A DNA stretch of 64,000 nucleotides from Puniceibacterium confluentis (GCF_007923445.1 NZ_VOJI01000012.1:93066-157065); one strand, 5' to 3'. Counted from the stretch's first letter, positions 1 to 8,471 are shown. The notes: a model not told the origin generated them from the sequence alone. A program made the numbers and translations.

Positions 1-81
1 ATAGGAAGCACCCGAACGGACTTCGCGCAACAGCGGTTGCGGACCCTCGGCATTGAACGGGATCGGTTCGGGAGCATTCAT
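1..81 (-). CDS. N-terminus of a DUF3987-like replication/helicase protein (partial)
   Basis: Only the first 27 codons lie in the window: MNAPEPIPFNAEGPQPLLRE and a few more residues. The ATG overlaps the stop of the upstream primase gene as ATGA, so it is translationally coupled to it. The opening pattern (short tail, PFNAEGPQPLLRE) resembles proteins with a DUF3987 domain that follow Toprim primases in AlpA/integrase cassettes. The family assignment is an inference from position and a short N-terminus; the coding status is well supported by the overlap. Confidence 0.5.
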   Translation of the reverse strand, partial: MNAPEPIPFNAEGPQPLLREVRSGASY

Positions 82-959
82 GCGCACTTCCCTTTCATGT
101 TGAGGATGTCGTTCCAGTCTTGACCTTCTGGGGCAGGCAGCAGCGACACGACCCAGCCAAGGGCGTGCGCCCGTTCAGCCAGCGCGTGCGCCGCATCGCG
201 GCCCGGTATGTCGCCATCGGCAGCTATCGTCAGCTTGTAGGGTCGGTCAGGCAGGCGCAGCGCCCGGATGCCCGACGTTGACAGCGCCGACCAGATCGTC
301 GCAGGGCCGCTCAACAGCCCGCACGACAGCGCCAGAGCCGTTTCTATACCCTCAGCCACGACAAGCCGGCCGACGCCTTCTGACAGGCGGACAGCGCCGC
401 CAGCAGTCGCGCCCAGCATCGCCTTGGCCGGTTCGACAGCGGCCTTGCCGGTGCCATCGGCGCGCAGATAGGTGCGATGCACCGCGAAGCCGCCCCCCCC
501 TTCCACCAGCGCCACCAACGCCGGAAACCGCCTGGCGGTCGGATGCCAGCAGGCCGGGGCAAAGCGCAGGGTCTGGGACAGGGGGCAGGTGATGCCCCGC
601 CCCCTCAGATAGGTTTCCGCCAGAGTGCCGGTGACAGGTGCCGCCGCGTCCCACAGGTGCCGGGCCTGCGCCACCCGCTTAACGACCTCGGCCTGCTCCT
701 CGGCCCTGCGTCGCGCCAGTTCGCCAGGGTCAGGCGGCGTGTAGCTGCCGCGCGTGATACCGGATGCCGCCGCGATGTCGCGAAACGTGCAGCCGGATTT
801 CTTGCAGTGCAGCAGCAGCCTCCCGTCGTCGCCGTCGGCAACAGTCAGGGCGTTCTGGCCCTTGCGACCTTCTGGCTGGCACACCGGACAGGGTGCCACG
901 CCATAGCGGCGATACCACTTGCCGCCAAGTTCAGAGGTAAGGGTACGTGCGCAATTCAT
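78..959 (-). CDS. Toprim-domain DNA primase of an integrative element
   Basis: A 293-aa protein with the two halves of a phage/plasmid-type primase. The N-terminus has a zinc-ribbon (CPVC near residue 24, then HCKKSGC about 28 residues on). The C-terminal Toprim domain shows the acidic site in LVVAEGIETALAL and the D-x-D in LTIAADGDIPGRDAA. It would prime replication of the mobile element. The start MNCARTL is chosen because its ATG overlaps the stop of the 32-aa gene upstream as ATGA; a longer in-frame extension exists but would overlap that gene fully. Its stop overlaps the next gene the same way. Confidence 0.85.
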   Translation of the reverse strand: MNCARTLTSELGGKWYRRYGVAPCPVCQPEGRKGQNALTVADGDDGRLLLHCKKSGCTFRDIAAASGITRGSYTPPDPGELARRRAEEQAEVVKRVAQARHLWDAAAPVTGTLAETYLRGRGITCPLSQTLRFAPACWHPTARRFPALVALVEGGGGFAVHRTYLRADGTGKAAVEPAKAMLGATAGGAVRLSEGVGRLVVAEGIETALALSCGLLSGPATIWSALSTSGIRALRLPDRPYKLTIAADGDIPGRDAAHALAERAHALGWVVSLLPAPEGQDWNDILNMKGKCA

Positions 960-1054
960 TGGCCCGCCCCCCAGATCAAGGCGGCAAGCGCGTTCGCCTG
1001 CGCTTCGGTCAAGCCGTGAAGGCGACGCAGGTAGAGGATTTGCAGACGGCTCAT
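956..1054 (-). CDS. Small 32-aa protein coupled to the primase gene
   Basis: A short ORF encoding MSRLQILYLRRLHGLTEAQ followed by ANALAALIWGAGQ. Its ATG overlaps the stop of the HTH gene upstream (ATGA) and its TGA overlaps the primase start (ATGA), so it fits exactly between two real genes. The middle (GLTEAQANALAALIWG) would form an amphipathic helix. Function unknown; it could also serve only to couple translation. The exact overlaps at both ends are the evidence that it is translated. Confidence 0.6.
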   Translation of the reverse strand: MSRLQILYLRRLHGLTEAQANALAALIWGAGQ

Positions 1055-1338
1055 GCTGCACCGCCTTCCTCGGACAGCACCTTGGCGCTAGGAGGGAATT
1101 TCAGACGCGCGCGGTCGATGTCCGATGCCAGACGATAATGCGCAATGTTTTCGGTGCCGCGATATTCGGCAACTATCGGCCATTCGTATTTCGATTTCAG
1201 CGTGTGAACGATAGCGCCAAGCCTCCAACCGTTCACCTCGCGGAATTCGGTCTTGTGGGTAATGGTGCGGCCATCAAGCAGTGCTTTGCAGCACCAGTAA
1301 ACTTGGGTAGGGTTACTGAACCAGCGGTCAGATGCCAT
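1051..1338 (-). CDS. Small winged-helix DNA-binding protein (HTH_39-like)
   Basis: A 95-aa protein. The region QVYWCCKALLDGRTITHKTE through WRLGAIVHTLKSKYEWPIV fits the small helix-turn-helix family (HTH_39) in which a short strand and wing follow the recognition helix. Such proteins sit beside AlpA and primase genes in integrative elements and probably regulate or assist replication. The start MASDRWF is preferred over an upstream ATG because AAAGGA lies 7 bases before it. It is followed by a coupled 32-aa ORF. Confidence 0.65.
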   Translation of the reverse strand: MASDRWFSNPTQVYWCCKALLDGRTITHKTEFREVNGWRLGAIVHTLKSKYEWPIVAEYRGTENIAHYRLASDIDRARLKFPPSAKVLSEEGGAA

Positions 1339-1410
1339 GATGCAATCCTTTAATTCCATTGAATTAAAGGGCGGGCGAAGCTATTAAAGCGTTGTGATAT
1401 GAAGCCTCGG

Positions 1411-1439
1411 CCCCGCCCTGTTTCGGCGGGGTCTTTTTT
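1411..1439 (+). terminator. GC hairpin with T-run, rightward orientation
   Basis: Stem CCCCGCC / GGCGGGG with a 7-base loop, followed on the plus strand by TCTTTTTT. It has the form of an intrinsic terminator for plus-strand transcription. The flanking genes are on the minus strand, where the hairpin lies directly after the AlpA stop codon without a following T-run. It may shield the cassette from antisense read-through or act as an mRNA 3' hairpin for alpA. Confidence 0.55.
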
Positions 1440-1623
1440 ATGCCGCAGTAGACGGACGCTGCGCCAACCAGTGGGCAATGACGCTTTCCGGCCAGGCGAC
1501 AGCGCGGCGTCCAATACGTACCGGGCGGGGAAATTCGCCTCGGTCCATCATGTCGTAAATGGTGGACCGGCTGAGGCCGGTAGCGGCTTCAACTGCGGGG
1601 CGGCGTAGGTGATGGTCTGCCAT
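1438..1623 (-). CDS. AlpA-family regulatory protein (excisionase-like)
   Basis: A 61-aa MerR/AlpA-type winged-helix protein: RRPAVEAATGLSRSTIYDMMDRGEFPRPVRIGRRAVAWPESVIAHW is the classic AlpA signature. These proteins control the neighbouring P4-type integrase or act as directionality factors for excision. Here it lies downstream of the integrase in the cassette, separated from it by inserted DNA. Length matches the family. Confidence 0.9.
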   Translation of the reverse strand: MADHHLRRPAVEAATGLSRSTIYDMMDRGEFPRPVRIGRRAVAWPESVIAHWLAQRPSTAA

Positions 1624-1797
1624 GTTGCTTCCTTGTTGGAGGGTCTAAGTACACTCCGGAAGCGTATTGGCGCTGAGACTTGAATGGGAGTATGCGTAAT
1701 TATCGAATACTATTTCCAACAAAAATAAATACAAAAGGCATTGAATTTATTGATGAATTTTCGAAATTCGTGCGGCGCCGTCGAATTTCTGCGCCGA

Positions 1798-2589
1798 TTA
1801 ACGGGCCTCCCTGAAATTTCTTATGGCATTGCGCATTGATGTGTCACCGAAGGTATCACTCAACGCATCTTGGGCCATTTGACGAAGTACCTTCGCAGGC
1901 TGTCCAATCGTTCCGTCTGGATAGGTGTCCGTCAACCAGCGGACAAGTTTATCAACTTTTCCGGGCCTTCCGGCTTTGCGTCCGTGGATTTGTGTTATTG
2001 TACGTTCGCGAACCATTTTTACGGCAAATTCGTTCATGCTTTTTCCGACATCTGAGGGAAACACCTCCGCCGGAAAACAGAGCGACCAACCATCCATCCA
2101 TTGAAGCAGACACGCAAGTCTCTGGTGCCCGCCTTTTTGGTCATTGGCGCGGTCGAGGTTATGAAAATCAAGAACCCAAAGTTCCTGGTCGATGAAAGTC
2201 AGATCTTTGTCGAGCTTGGCAATAGCCGATTCCGCCGACTTTGCCGTCTGAGGCAAATCGGAAACAACAGTGCCTAAAGTACTTGCTGCCCATGGATCAA
2301 CTCTCATTACTCTGGCGGTTTGGGGGCAGCAAAGCCGCGCCTTTCCAGTATTGTCACCAACAAATAAATGGAGAAAAATCCGGGCGGCAGCATCAAGCAC
2401 AGTTTTTAGGTGAGGGTCCGCGACAGAGACCACATTATGCCCTGCACTCAAGTAAATTGCTTTCCGAACGGACTCGCGTTCTAGGCTGTTGCGGAACGTC
2501 TCCTCAAGCATCCTAGGCGTAAAGTATCCTTCTGGACAAAGCATTCTACGCCCCTGATTTGTACGGATTGCATTGGACGTTATCGGCAT
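1798..2589 (-). CDS. Hypothetical protein of the integrative cassette
   Basis: A 263-aa protein that I do not recognise. Visible features are an alpha-helical N-terminal half (SVADPHLKTVLDAAARIFLHLF), a C-terminal basic stretch (RERTITQIHGRKAGRPGKVD) followed by a segment that could be an HTH (QPAKVLRQMAQDALSDTFGDTSMRNAIRNFREAR). No signal peptide or membrane segment. It is more AT-rich than the rest of the window, as is the 170-base gap after it, suggesting foreign origin. No clear ribosome-binding site supports the start; an internal ATG (MLCPEGY) 15 codons in is possible. Confidence 0.6.
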   Translation of the reverse strand: MPITSNAIRTNQGRRMLCPEGYFTPRMLEETFRNSLERESVRKAIYLSAGHNVVSVADPHLKTVLDAAARIFLHLFVGDNTGKARLCCPQTARVMRVDPWAASTLGTVVSDLPQTAKSAESAIAKLDKDLTFIDQELWVLDFHNLDRANDQKGGHQRLACLLQWMDGWSLCFPAEVFPSDVGKSMNEFAVKMVRERTITQIHGRKAGRPGKVDKLVRWLTDTYPDGTIGQPAKVLRQMAQDALSDTFGDTSMRNAIRNFREAR

Positions 2590-2654
2590 CGCGTGGGGGG
2601 TTCAATATGTGGGGCTGCATACCTGAGTTGCACTAGATCTTGCTAAAATCACTA

Positions 2655-3486
2655 GGCTTAGGACCCAATTATTTTCATGGGGCGGCGTGGTTCACGGTTC
2701 AAAAAACGAGCGGTGAACATGTCTGATCTAATCTGGTTATTCGACGCGCAGATGGCGCGTCTTAAGCCCTGTTTTCCCGAATCTCACGACAAGCTTTGCG
2801 TTGATGGCCGTCGTGTTCGTCGAGGTACAATCTTCATGAATCGCAACGGCTTACGATGGCGTGACGCACCAAAGGAATATGGCCCCACAAGACACTCTAC
2901 AACTGTTGGAAGCAATAGAGCGACAAGGGAGGTCATGCGCCGATGATGGCCGGTCTGGTCGCTGACCACGGCGAACAGACGACGGCCATTATCGACACCA
3001 CTTATCTCAAACCCCATTGAACAGCGTCCAGCCTGGGCGCCAAAAAGCGGGGCGAGGTCGTCTGATTGGCCGAACCAAGGGCCGCATGAACACGAAACTA
3101 CTTGCCATCCGCGACAGTTAAGAAGGTCCACTGAGTCTGTTCGTGACCGCCGGTCAGGTCAGCGACTACATCGGCGCGCGGGCGCTGCTGAGCAGTCTGC
3201 CGGATGTCGAATTTCTGCTTGGCAATCGGAGGTCATGACGCTGACTGGTTCAGAGAAACGTTGAAAGACAGAGGAATACGCGCCTGCATATCTGGCCGAC
3301 AGCAACGTAAGACAGTCATCCGATACGACAAGCGTCGTTACAAACGCCGCAACCGAATTGAGATCATGTTCGGCAGGTCGAAGGACTGGCGGCGTGTCGC
3401 AACCCGCTACGACCGCTGCCCCAAGGCCTTCCTCTCCCCAATCGCCCTCGCTGCACTCGACATTTATTGGCTATGCGTCCTGAGCC
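2655..3486. mobile_element. Decayed IS5-family (IS427-group) insertion sequence
   Basis: Terminal inverted repeats are visible: GGCTTAGGACCC at the left and GGCTCAGGACGC (read inward) at the right, 10 of 12 matching. Each is flanked by TA. The 832-bp length suits the IS427 group. The transposase inside carries stop codons and frameshifts, so the copy is dead. Confidence 0.75.
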
Positions 3487-3491
3487 TATGA
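2719..3491 (+). pseudogene. IS427-group transposase, frameshifted
   Basis: Pieces in three frames spell out the usual protein: MSDLIWLFDAQMARLKPCFP, NRNGLRWRDAPKEYGP, then GLVADHGEQTTAIIDTTYL (first catalytic Asp region), FVTAGQVSDYIGARALLSSLPDV, DADWFRETLKDRGIRACISG and KRRYKRRNRIEIMFGRSKDW (catalytic Glu). Several frame changes and at least one internal stop separate them. The normal stop after YWL has mutated to TGC, so the last frame runs four codons longer. Confidence 0.85.
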
Positions 3492-3708
3492 ACAGCCTGG
3501 GCAGCCTAACATTTTGCGCGACAGCCTTCGCAAAACTCTGGCGTTCATCACTCCTGCCTGGCTATCGGCGAACGCCTACTGTTCACGCCGACAATTAGAA
3601 TTTGCAACGAATCGATAGGGCGCGCAGGGTTCTTTCTGAGATCGATATTTTCGCGCTCTCCCGACAGGTCAATATTTGAATTTGTATGCTGGCGAAGGAG
3701 ATTTCGTC

Positions 3709-5565
3709 ATGGCGGACATTTTTGGTGACATTTTTCCAGACAACGCATTGTCAGGTAATCAGAAGGGTAAGAAACAGTACCTAGAGGCGCACCCCGGTGA
3801 CAGGGTCTTTGGCGACGTCCTGACAATGCGCGACAGTTCTAAGGGTGGCAACGATCAGTTAAACGCAGTGATTGCCGCCGGATTCTTCGAACTTTACGGC
3901 GATGCGTTCACCATTAGTCATGCCTCCAGAGGCGGCAATGATGTGCTGAGCGTCGGGGATGGCAGCGGGAGCTATGAGCTCTACGGCGATGCCAGATTCT
4001 TGTACGACGACACGCGGGGTGGCAACGACACGCTTAGTTCCGGAAGCGGCACGGGATCCTTTTGGCTCCAGGGGGATGCGGCCGGTCTGTATGGCAGTTC
4101 CCAGGGGGGCAATGACTTGCTCGTCACCGGGGGGGGGACCGCGCTGCACAGTCTTATCGGTGATGCCAACGTCATGTACGGATTGTCGCGCGGTGGGAAT
4201 GACACGCTTATCGCCGGGGATGGTAGCGGCGTCTATGAACTTTTGGGGGATGCGGGGAGCATGTCGAACAGCGCCCGGGGGGGTAACGACGTGCTGACCG
4301 CCGGAGATGGAAGCGCTGAATATACTCTTATCGGTGATGCCGTCAGAATGGACCAAGAAACGAGGGGCGGCCACGATGTGCTGACCGCTGGGAACGGCAG
4401 CGGCATTTATCGCCTGTACGGTGATGCGCAGAGCATGTCCGGCACTGCGCGCGGAGGCAACGACATGCTTGCCGCAGGGGACGGCGACGGAACATATGAG
4501 CTCTGGGGCGATGCCGGGGCCATGTACGACAGCGCCCGAGGCGGAAACGACGTGCTGACCGGTGGGGACGGCAGTGGCAAATACTCCCTCTACGGTGATG
4601 CGCAGTCCATGCACGGCACCACCCGGGGGGGGCATGACAAACTGATCGACGGAAATGGTACGGGAGAAACTATCCTGCTTGTCGGGGATGCGCTCACAAT
4701 GACCGACAGCGCCCGGGGCGGCAATGACACGCTCACCGCCGGGGATGGCCGACAGCACAGCGAACTTTACGGTGATGCAGGTGAAATGCGCCATAATACC
4801 CGGGGCGGCAACGACGTGATGACTTCCGGAAGCGGCAGTGGAACTTACAAACTCTTTGGCGAAGCGGAATTGATGGTTGGGAGCGCCCGAGGCGGCAATG
4901 ATGTCATGACCGCCGGGGATGGCACCGGGAGCCATGTGCTTTATGGCGAGGCGGACGCCATGTACTTCCAGACCCGGGGCGGCGACGATGTGCTGACCGC
5001 CGGGAATGGCGACGGGAGCTATTCACTCTACGGTGAAGCAGACATCATGGACGGCAACGTTCGCGGTGGCGCCGATGTGCTGACGGCAGGGAACGGCAGC
5101 GGCACCTATGCGCTCTACGGAGATGCATCTGATTTGTTCGGTCCTTGCCTGGGCGGCAACGATCTGCTCATCGCAGGGAACGGCAGCGCCGACTATCGGC
5201 TCTACGGCGATGGCAGGACCATGTCCTTTGGGGCTCGCGGTGGCAACGATGTGCTCATCAGCGGCACCGGGAAAGACTCGATGTACGGAGATGCATCGCA
5301 TATGGATGAGGACTCCACCGGCGGCGCCGATACCTTCGTCTTTCTGCAGAACAGCGGCGCCGATGACATCATTTTTGATTTCAGGCAGCAGGACCGGGAT
5401 CAGATAGATGTCAGCGATTATGGCATCATCGATCTTGCTGGTTTCTATGACATATCGGACGATGGGATCAACACCGTCATTGCATTCGACAATGCTAATC
5501 AGGTTACCTTGGCAGGCTTTGCCGATTGGACTCGTCTGACGGAAGCGGATTTCAACTTCGCCTGA
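3709..5565 (+). CDS. RTX-type repeat protein, probable type I secretion substrate
   Basis: A 618-aa protein made almost entirely of a 29-residue repeat (consensus GGNDVLTAGDGSGTYELYGD-A-x-x-M-x-x-x-A-R) present about 17 times. GGND-x-L-x-x-G-x-G is a calcium-binding nonapeptide-like core. The C-terminus (GGADTFVFLQNSGADDIIFD...VTLAGFADW...DFNFA) matches the uncleaved C-terminal secretion domain of RTX/serralysin-type exoproteins. It has no N-terminal signal peptide. The start MADIFGD is chosen because GAAGGAG lies 8 bases before it; an upstream ATG has no such site. No ABC exporter or membrane fusion protein is nearby, so it must use a distant one. No enzymatic domain is present; a surface, adhesion or ice/calcium-binding role is possible. 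Confidence 0.85.
   Translation: MADIFGDIFPDNALSGNQKGKKQYLEAHPGDRVFGDVLTMRDSSKGGNDQLNAVIAAGFFELYGDAFTISHASRGGNDVLSVGDGSGSYELYGDARFLYDDTRGGNDTLSSGSGTGSFWLQGDAAGLYGSSQGGNDLLVTGGGTALHSLIGDANVMYGLSRGGNDTLIAGDGSGVYELLGDAGSMSNSARGGNDVLTAGDGSAEYTLIGDAVRMDQETRGGHDVLTAGNGSGIYRLYGDAQSMSGTARGGNDMLAAGDGDGTYELWGDAGAMYDSARGGNDVLTGGDGSGKYSLYGDAQSMHGTTRGGHDKLIDGNGTGETILLVGDALTMTDSARGGNDTLTAGDGRQHSELYGDAGEMRHNTRGGNDVMTSGSGSGTYKLFGEAELMVGSARGGNDVMTAGDGTGSHVLYGEADAMYFQTRGGDDVLTAGNGDGSYSLYGEADIMDGNVRGGADVLTAGNGSGTYALYGDASDLFGPCLGGNDLLIAGNGSADYRLYGDGRTMSFGARGGNDVLISGTGKDSMYGDASHMDEDSTGGADTFVFLQNSGADDIIFDFRQQDRDQIDVSDYGIIDLAGFYDISDDGINTVIAFDNANQVTLAGFADWTRLTEADFNFA
3844..5319 (+). repeat. Tandem 87-bp coding repeats (29 aa x about 17)
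   Basis: Units begin with a Gly-Gly-(Asn/His/Asp/Ala)-Asp motif and carry a second Leu-(Tyr)-Gly-(Asp/Glu)-Ala motif at residue 17-21. Length is strictly 29 residues except one unit of 30 and a shorter last unit. Units have diverged at DNA level, so this is an old array and not a recent amplification. Confidence 0.9.
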
Positions 5566-6008
5566 GCCAGCCGTACTGATATGTAACCGCTGACGCAGTC
5601 CTTAGGTCGGTTCGGCGCATCAACCGCAAGCGGCGTCAACCGCCCCACGTTGCAGATGAGTTCTGGCGCTGCGAGGTGATACGCATCTCATGATGGGAAG
5701 TGCGTTTCGCAATGTGCTCGACACATTCAAATCTCAAATTGCCGGGCGTCGAGACCTGCGCGTAGGGTCATCGGTGCTGGCCGGATGATGCAACGGCACG
5801 GCATATCGCGCCTGCCTGAAATCGAAGGGGTAAGCCCGATCGCCAGAAGTTCAAGCGCTATCCAGTCCATTAACTGGCAGGCGATGCAGGCAGCGCCGAG
5901 AGAGGGCTTCCTTCCATTCCTGACATAGGATCGCACCATAAATCTGTGGGATCAAACACTTAGGGAAACGACTGCTGCTGTGGATTACGGATATAGGATG
6001 GCTTGACG
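5566..6008. other. Gap between RTX gene and integrase, no gene seen
   Basis: 443 bases with only short ORFs that show no recognisable family, codon pattern or ribosome-binding site. No tRNA-like fold or clear terminator was found by eye. It may hold degraded remnants of whatever delivered the RTX gene. Confidence 0.4.
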
Positions 6009-7229
6009 CTATCGGATGCGAACAACCATTGCGTCGCGGGTCAAGATAAATTGCGCCCAACGTTCCATCAAATCACGCCGTTTCTCAAACAGGTCAGACC
6101 GCGCATAGGCCGCCTCCGCCTTGTTCTGGATGGTATGTGCCAGCGCGGCCTCGGACACTTCGCGCGGAATGTTGGTGCGTTCCTGCGCCCATGTCTTGAA
6201 GGATGTGCGGAATCCGTGCACGTCGACTTTAAAGCCAAGTTCCTTGACCAGCTTAGACAAGGTCATGTCAGAAAGCGGCTTGCCCGCCTTGGTGCCAGGG
6301 AACACAAGGCCGGTGCCATCGCTGAGTCCCTGCGCGGCCTGCAATATCTCGACAGCACGCAGCGACAGCGGTACGCGGTGTTCGCGCTTGGCTTTCATCC
6401 GGGTGCCGGGGATGGTCCAGACGGCCTTGTCCAGGTCCACCTCGGACCATTCGGCCAGACGGACCTCGCCGGACCGGCACGCTGTCAGAATGACAAATTC
6501 CAGTGCCAGCTTGGTGGTAATGCCCGCGTTCGACGCCTTCATCGCCGCGATGCAGCCATTAACCTCTGCATAGGGCAGCGCCTTGCGGTGTTCCTTGACA
6601 CCGGTCTGCTTGGGCAGCGCCTGCGATATGGCTTCTGCCGGGTTGTCCTGCCGCCAGCCCTTCGCCACGGTCCATTTCATCACGGTGCCGATGCGTTGCC
6701 GCACCCGCCGTGCAGTCTCGGGCTTGTCGAGCCAGATCGGTGTCAGCACCGCCAGCACATCGGCAGCGGTGATGTCAGTGACCTTTTGATTGCCCAGCCG
6801 GGGGAAAGTGTAGGTTTCCAGCGTCGAGATGAATTGTGCGGCGTGCTTGGCGTTGCGCCAGCCGGGGCGGTGTATCTCGTAAACCTTCCGCGCAGCTTCC
6901 TCGAAAGTCATCACGGCTTCGGCTTCGCGTCTGGCCTTTAGCGGGTCGCCGCCTTGCCGTGCCAGCTTGCGGTTTTGCAGTGCGATGTCGCGGGCCTCTG
7001 CCAGGCTGACCAGCGATGTCGGTCCTAGCCCGATTTCTGTCCGCTTGCCACGAATGACGATGCGCTGCACCCAGCGCCGCGCGCCCGTCGGTTCGACCTT
7101 GAGAAGCAGCCCGTTGCCGTCTGCATACTTGCCCGGTTCGGTCACCGTTCGAACGAAGGCGGCAGACAGCGCCTTGTCCGGGTGCCGTCCTGTCTTGAGG
7201 TTTGCAGCCTTCTGGTTCCCGTCCGCCAT
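6009..7229 (-). CDS. P4-type tyrosine-recombinase integrase
   Basis: A 406-aa integrase. The N-terminal Arm-binding DUF4102 domain (LSAAFVRTVTEPGKYADGNGLLLKV...GLGPTSLVSLAEARDIAL) is followed by a core-binding domain and a catalytic domain. Catalytic residues are visible: Arg in TACRSGEVRLAEW, His-x-x-Arg in VHGFRTSFKTWA, His in LAHTIQNKAEAAYAR and the nucleophile Tyr in the same segment. It would integrate and excise the element. The start MADGNQ is preferred because GGGGGACGG precedes it; ATGs 4 and 13 codons upstream are alternatives. It heads the cassette, so the attachment site is expected just upstream, between 7230 and 7486. Confidence 0.92.
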   Translation of the reverse strand: MADGNQKAANLKTGRHPDKALSAAFVRTVTEPGKYADGNGLLLKVEPTGARRWVQRIVIRGKRTEIGLGPTSLVSLAEARDIALQNRKLARQGGDPLKARREAEAVMTFEEAARKVYEIHRPGWRNAKHAAQFISTLETYTFPRLGNQKVTDITAADVLAVLTPIWLDKPETARRVRQRIGTVMKWTVAKGWRQDNPAEAISQALPKQTGVKEHRKALPYAEVNGCIAAMKASNAGITTKLALEFVILTACRSGEVRLAEWSEVDLDKAVWTIPGTRMKAKREHRVPLSLRAVEILQAAQGLSDGTGLVFPGTKAGKPLSDMTLSKLVKELGFKVDVHGFRTSFKTWAQERTNIPREVSEAALAHTIQNKAEAAYARSDLFEKRRDLMERWAQFILTRDAMVVRIR

Positions 7230-7268
7230 TCCGTCCCCCATTTTATCTCGGAATATGGGGGGCTGCAC

Positions 7269-7486
7269 AGGAACTCACAAGACATAAAACGGGGTTAAGC
7301 ACTTGATTCAAGGTATTTAATGGAACGGTGCGGAACGTGGACCGGCGGACACAGCCTCCGCCATCTTAGCTGTAGGTAGCTAAGCAACGGATTAATATAG
7401 AACTATTTTGCCCCAAACCATGTCGCCTCACACATGCTTTCCACACATGTGTGAAACTCAAGCGCTGGCGGACCTTTTACGGCAGG
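7269..7486. other. Integrase-proximal gap with three inverted repeats (candidate att/regulatory region)
   Basis: No gene. Three hairpins are packed here: GGCGGA/TCCGCC (7344-7362), CTTAGCT/AGCTAAG (7365-7384, 6-base loop) and CACACATG/CATGTGTG (7429-7453). The base composition is more AT-rich than nearby core genes. Position upstream of a P4-type integrase is where the attachment site and integrase/Xis sites normally lie. I could not identify a tRNA or tmRNA 3' end. Confidence 0.4.
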
Positions 7487-8404
7487 TCAACCAAGTCCCC
7501 CTTCAAAGAATGCTTCGTCGATCTGCTTGATGTGCAGCACGTCCTTGTCTCTGCAACCGACGTTGTACCGGATCATCAGTCGGGCCAGCTGCTTGCCATC
7601 TATCAAAACGATCCGCGAACCAAGGTCCTTGACCGTTTGCAGAGCCGCAGGGCTGAAACTGGATGTTGTGACGAAGATCCCCTTGTTAGCCTTCTTGATG
7701 TTCAAGGCCCCAAAAAAGTCCCGGATATCGCTTGCACCGATGTTGTTGCCTTCTGCGTAGCGTTTCGCCTGCAGGTAGATCTGATCAACACCCAACGGAT
7801 CTTGGTCTATTACTCCATCAATCCCGTTATCCCCAGTTTGCCCTAGCGCCCTGCCCGCTTCTTTCCAGCTTCCACCGTAGCCCATCGCCAGCAGCAGTTC
7901 GACGATTAGAACCTCAAAGAAGGCAGGGGTTGCCTCTCGCACCACTTCAATCAAGTTAGCGGCCAAGGAGGCATTCAGGCGCTGATATGCAATCTGTATA
8001 CTTTCATCGGGCGTCTCTTGCTCCTCAGCAGCAACAGATGGGATCATTTGCTCGTCGATGTCCTTCCCTCTAGCGAGGAAATCTTGGAAATTATCAAAGC
8101 GTTCAAGATACTTGGAGTTCAGCTGAATGGACGGATCGTCAGCCACCCCTTGTCCGTCCGCTGTGAGTTCGTAGAACCCTCGCTTCGGGTTGCTCACAAG
8201 GCCAGCTTGCTTCAAATAAGATCGCGCCCAATGTACACGATTTGCGATTGCTGTCTGCTTGCCGCTCGGAAGAAGTAAAGCACGCTCATCCTCTGGCAAC
8301 TGAAAGAGCTCAGACATTTCTTCTACAACGTCAGAAATCTTCCTTTGCTCTTCGCGTGCCGCCATCAGCACAGGACGCATCAGAGTTTGGTAATCTGGAA
8401 TCAT
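7487..8404 (-). CDS. mrr: Mrr-type restriction endonuclease (type IV)
   Basis: A 305-aa protein with an Mrr_N-like winged helix at the N-terminus (YQTLMRPVLMAAREEQRKIS...RVHWARSYLKQAGLVSNPKRGFYELTADG) and an Mrr_cat PD-(D/E)xK nuclease in the C-terminal half (LLLAMGYGG, GDNGIDGVIDQDPLGVDQIYLQAKRY, then ASDIRDFFGAL, GIFVTTSSFSPAA). Asp in GIDGVID and Gln-Ala-Lys form the active-site pattern typical of Mrr. It would cut DNA carrying foreign methylation. It stands alone with AAAGGA before the start. It is cargo of the accessory region. Confidence 0.9.
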   Translation of the reverse strand: MIPDYQTLMRPVLMAAREEQRKISDVVEEMSELFQLPEDERALLLPSGKQTAIANRVHWARSYLKQAGLVSNPKRGFYELTADGQGVADDPSIQLNSKYLERFDNFQDFLARGKDIDEQMIPSVAAEEQETPDESIQIAYQRLNASLAANLIEVVREATPAFFEVLIVELLLAMGYGGSWKEAGRALGQTGDNGIDGVIDQDPLGVDQIYLQAKRYAEGNNIGASDIRDFFGALNIKKANKGIFVTTSSFSPAALQTVKDLGSRIVLIDGKQLARLMIRYNVGCRDKDVLHIKQIDEAFFEGGLG

Positions 8405-8433
8405 GCAATCAATCCTTTATTATCCCAGAGCGT

Positions 8434-8464
8434 AAAAAGGGGACTGGCAAACTACCAGCCCCTT
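8434..8464 (-). terminator. Intrinsic terminator after the resolvase gene
   Basis: On the minus strand AAGGGGCTGG and CCAGTCCCC pair around a 7-base loop with one bulge, followed by TTTTT. It lies just past the resolvase stop and just upstream of mrr, so it separates the two transcription units. Confidence 0.75.
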
Positions 8465-8471
8465 ACCGTCC

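Noticed and set aside
3844-5319. Regular spacing suggested a CRISPR-like array
   Set aside because: The period is 87 bp with units encoding conserved protein motifs in one open frame; no spacer/repeat alternation.
5727-6060. Two minus-strand frames of about 70 codons between the RTX gene and integrase
   Set aside because: They overlap each other in different frames and match nothing; no ribosome-binding site.
7269-7486. Possible tRNA 3' end as integrase attachment site
   Set aside because: No cloverleaf, T-arm or CCA-like end could be traced by eye.
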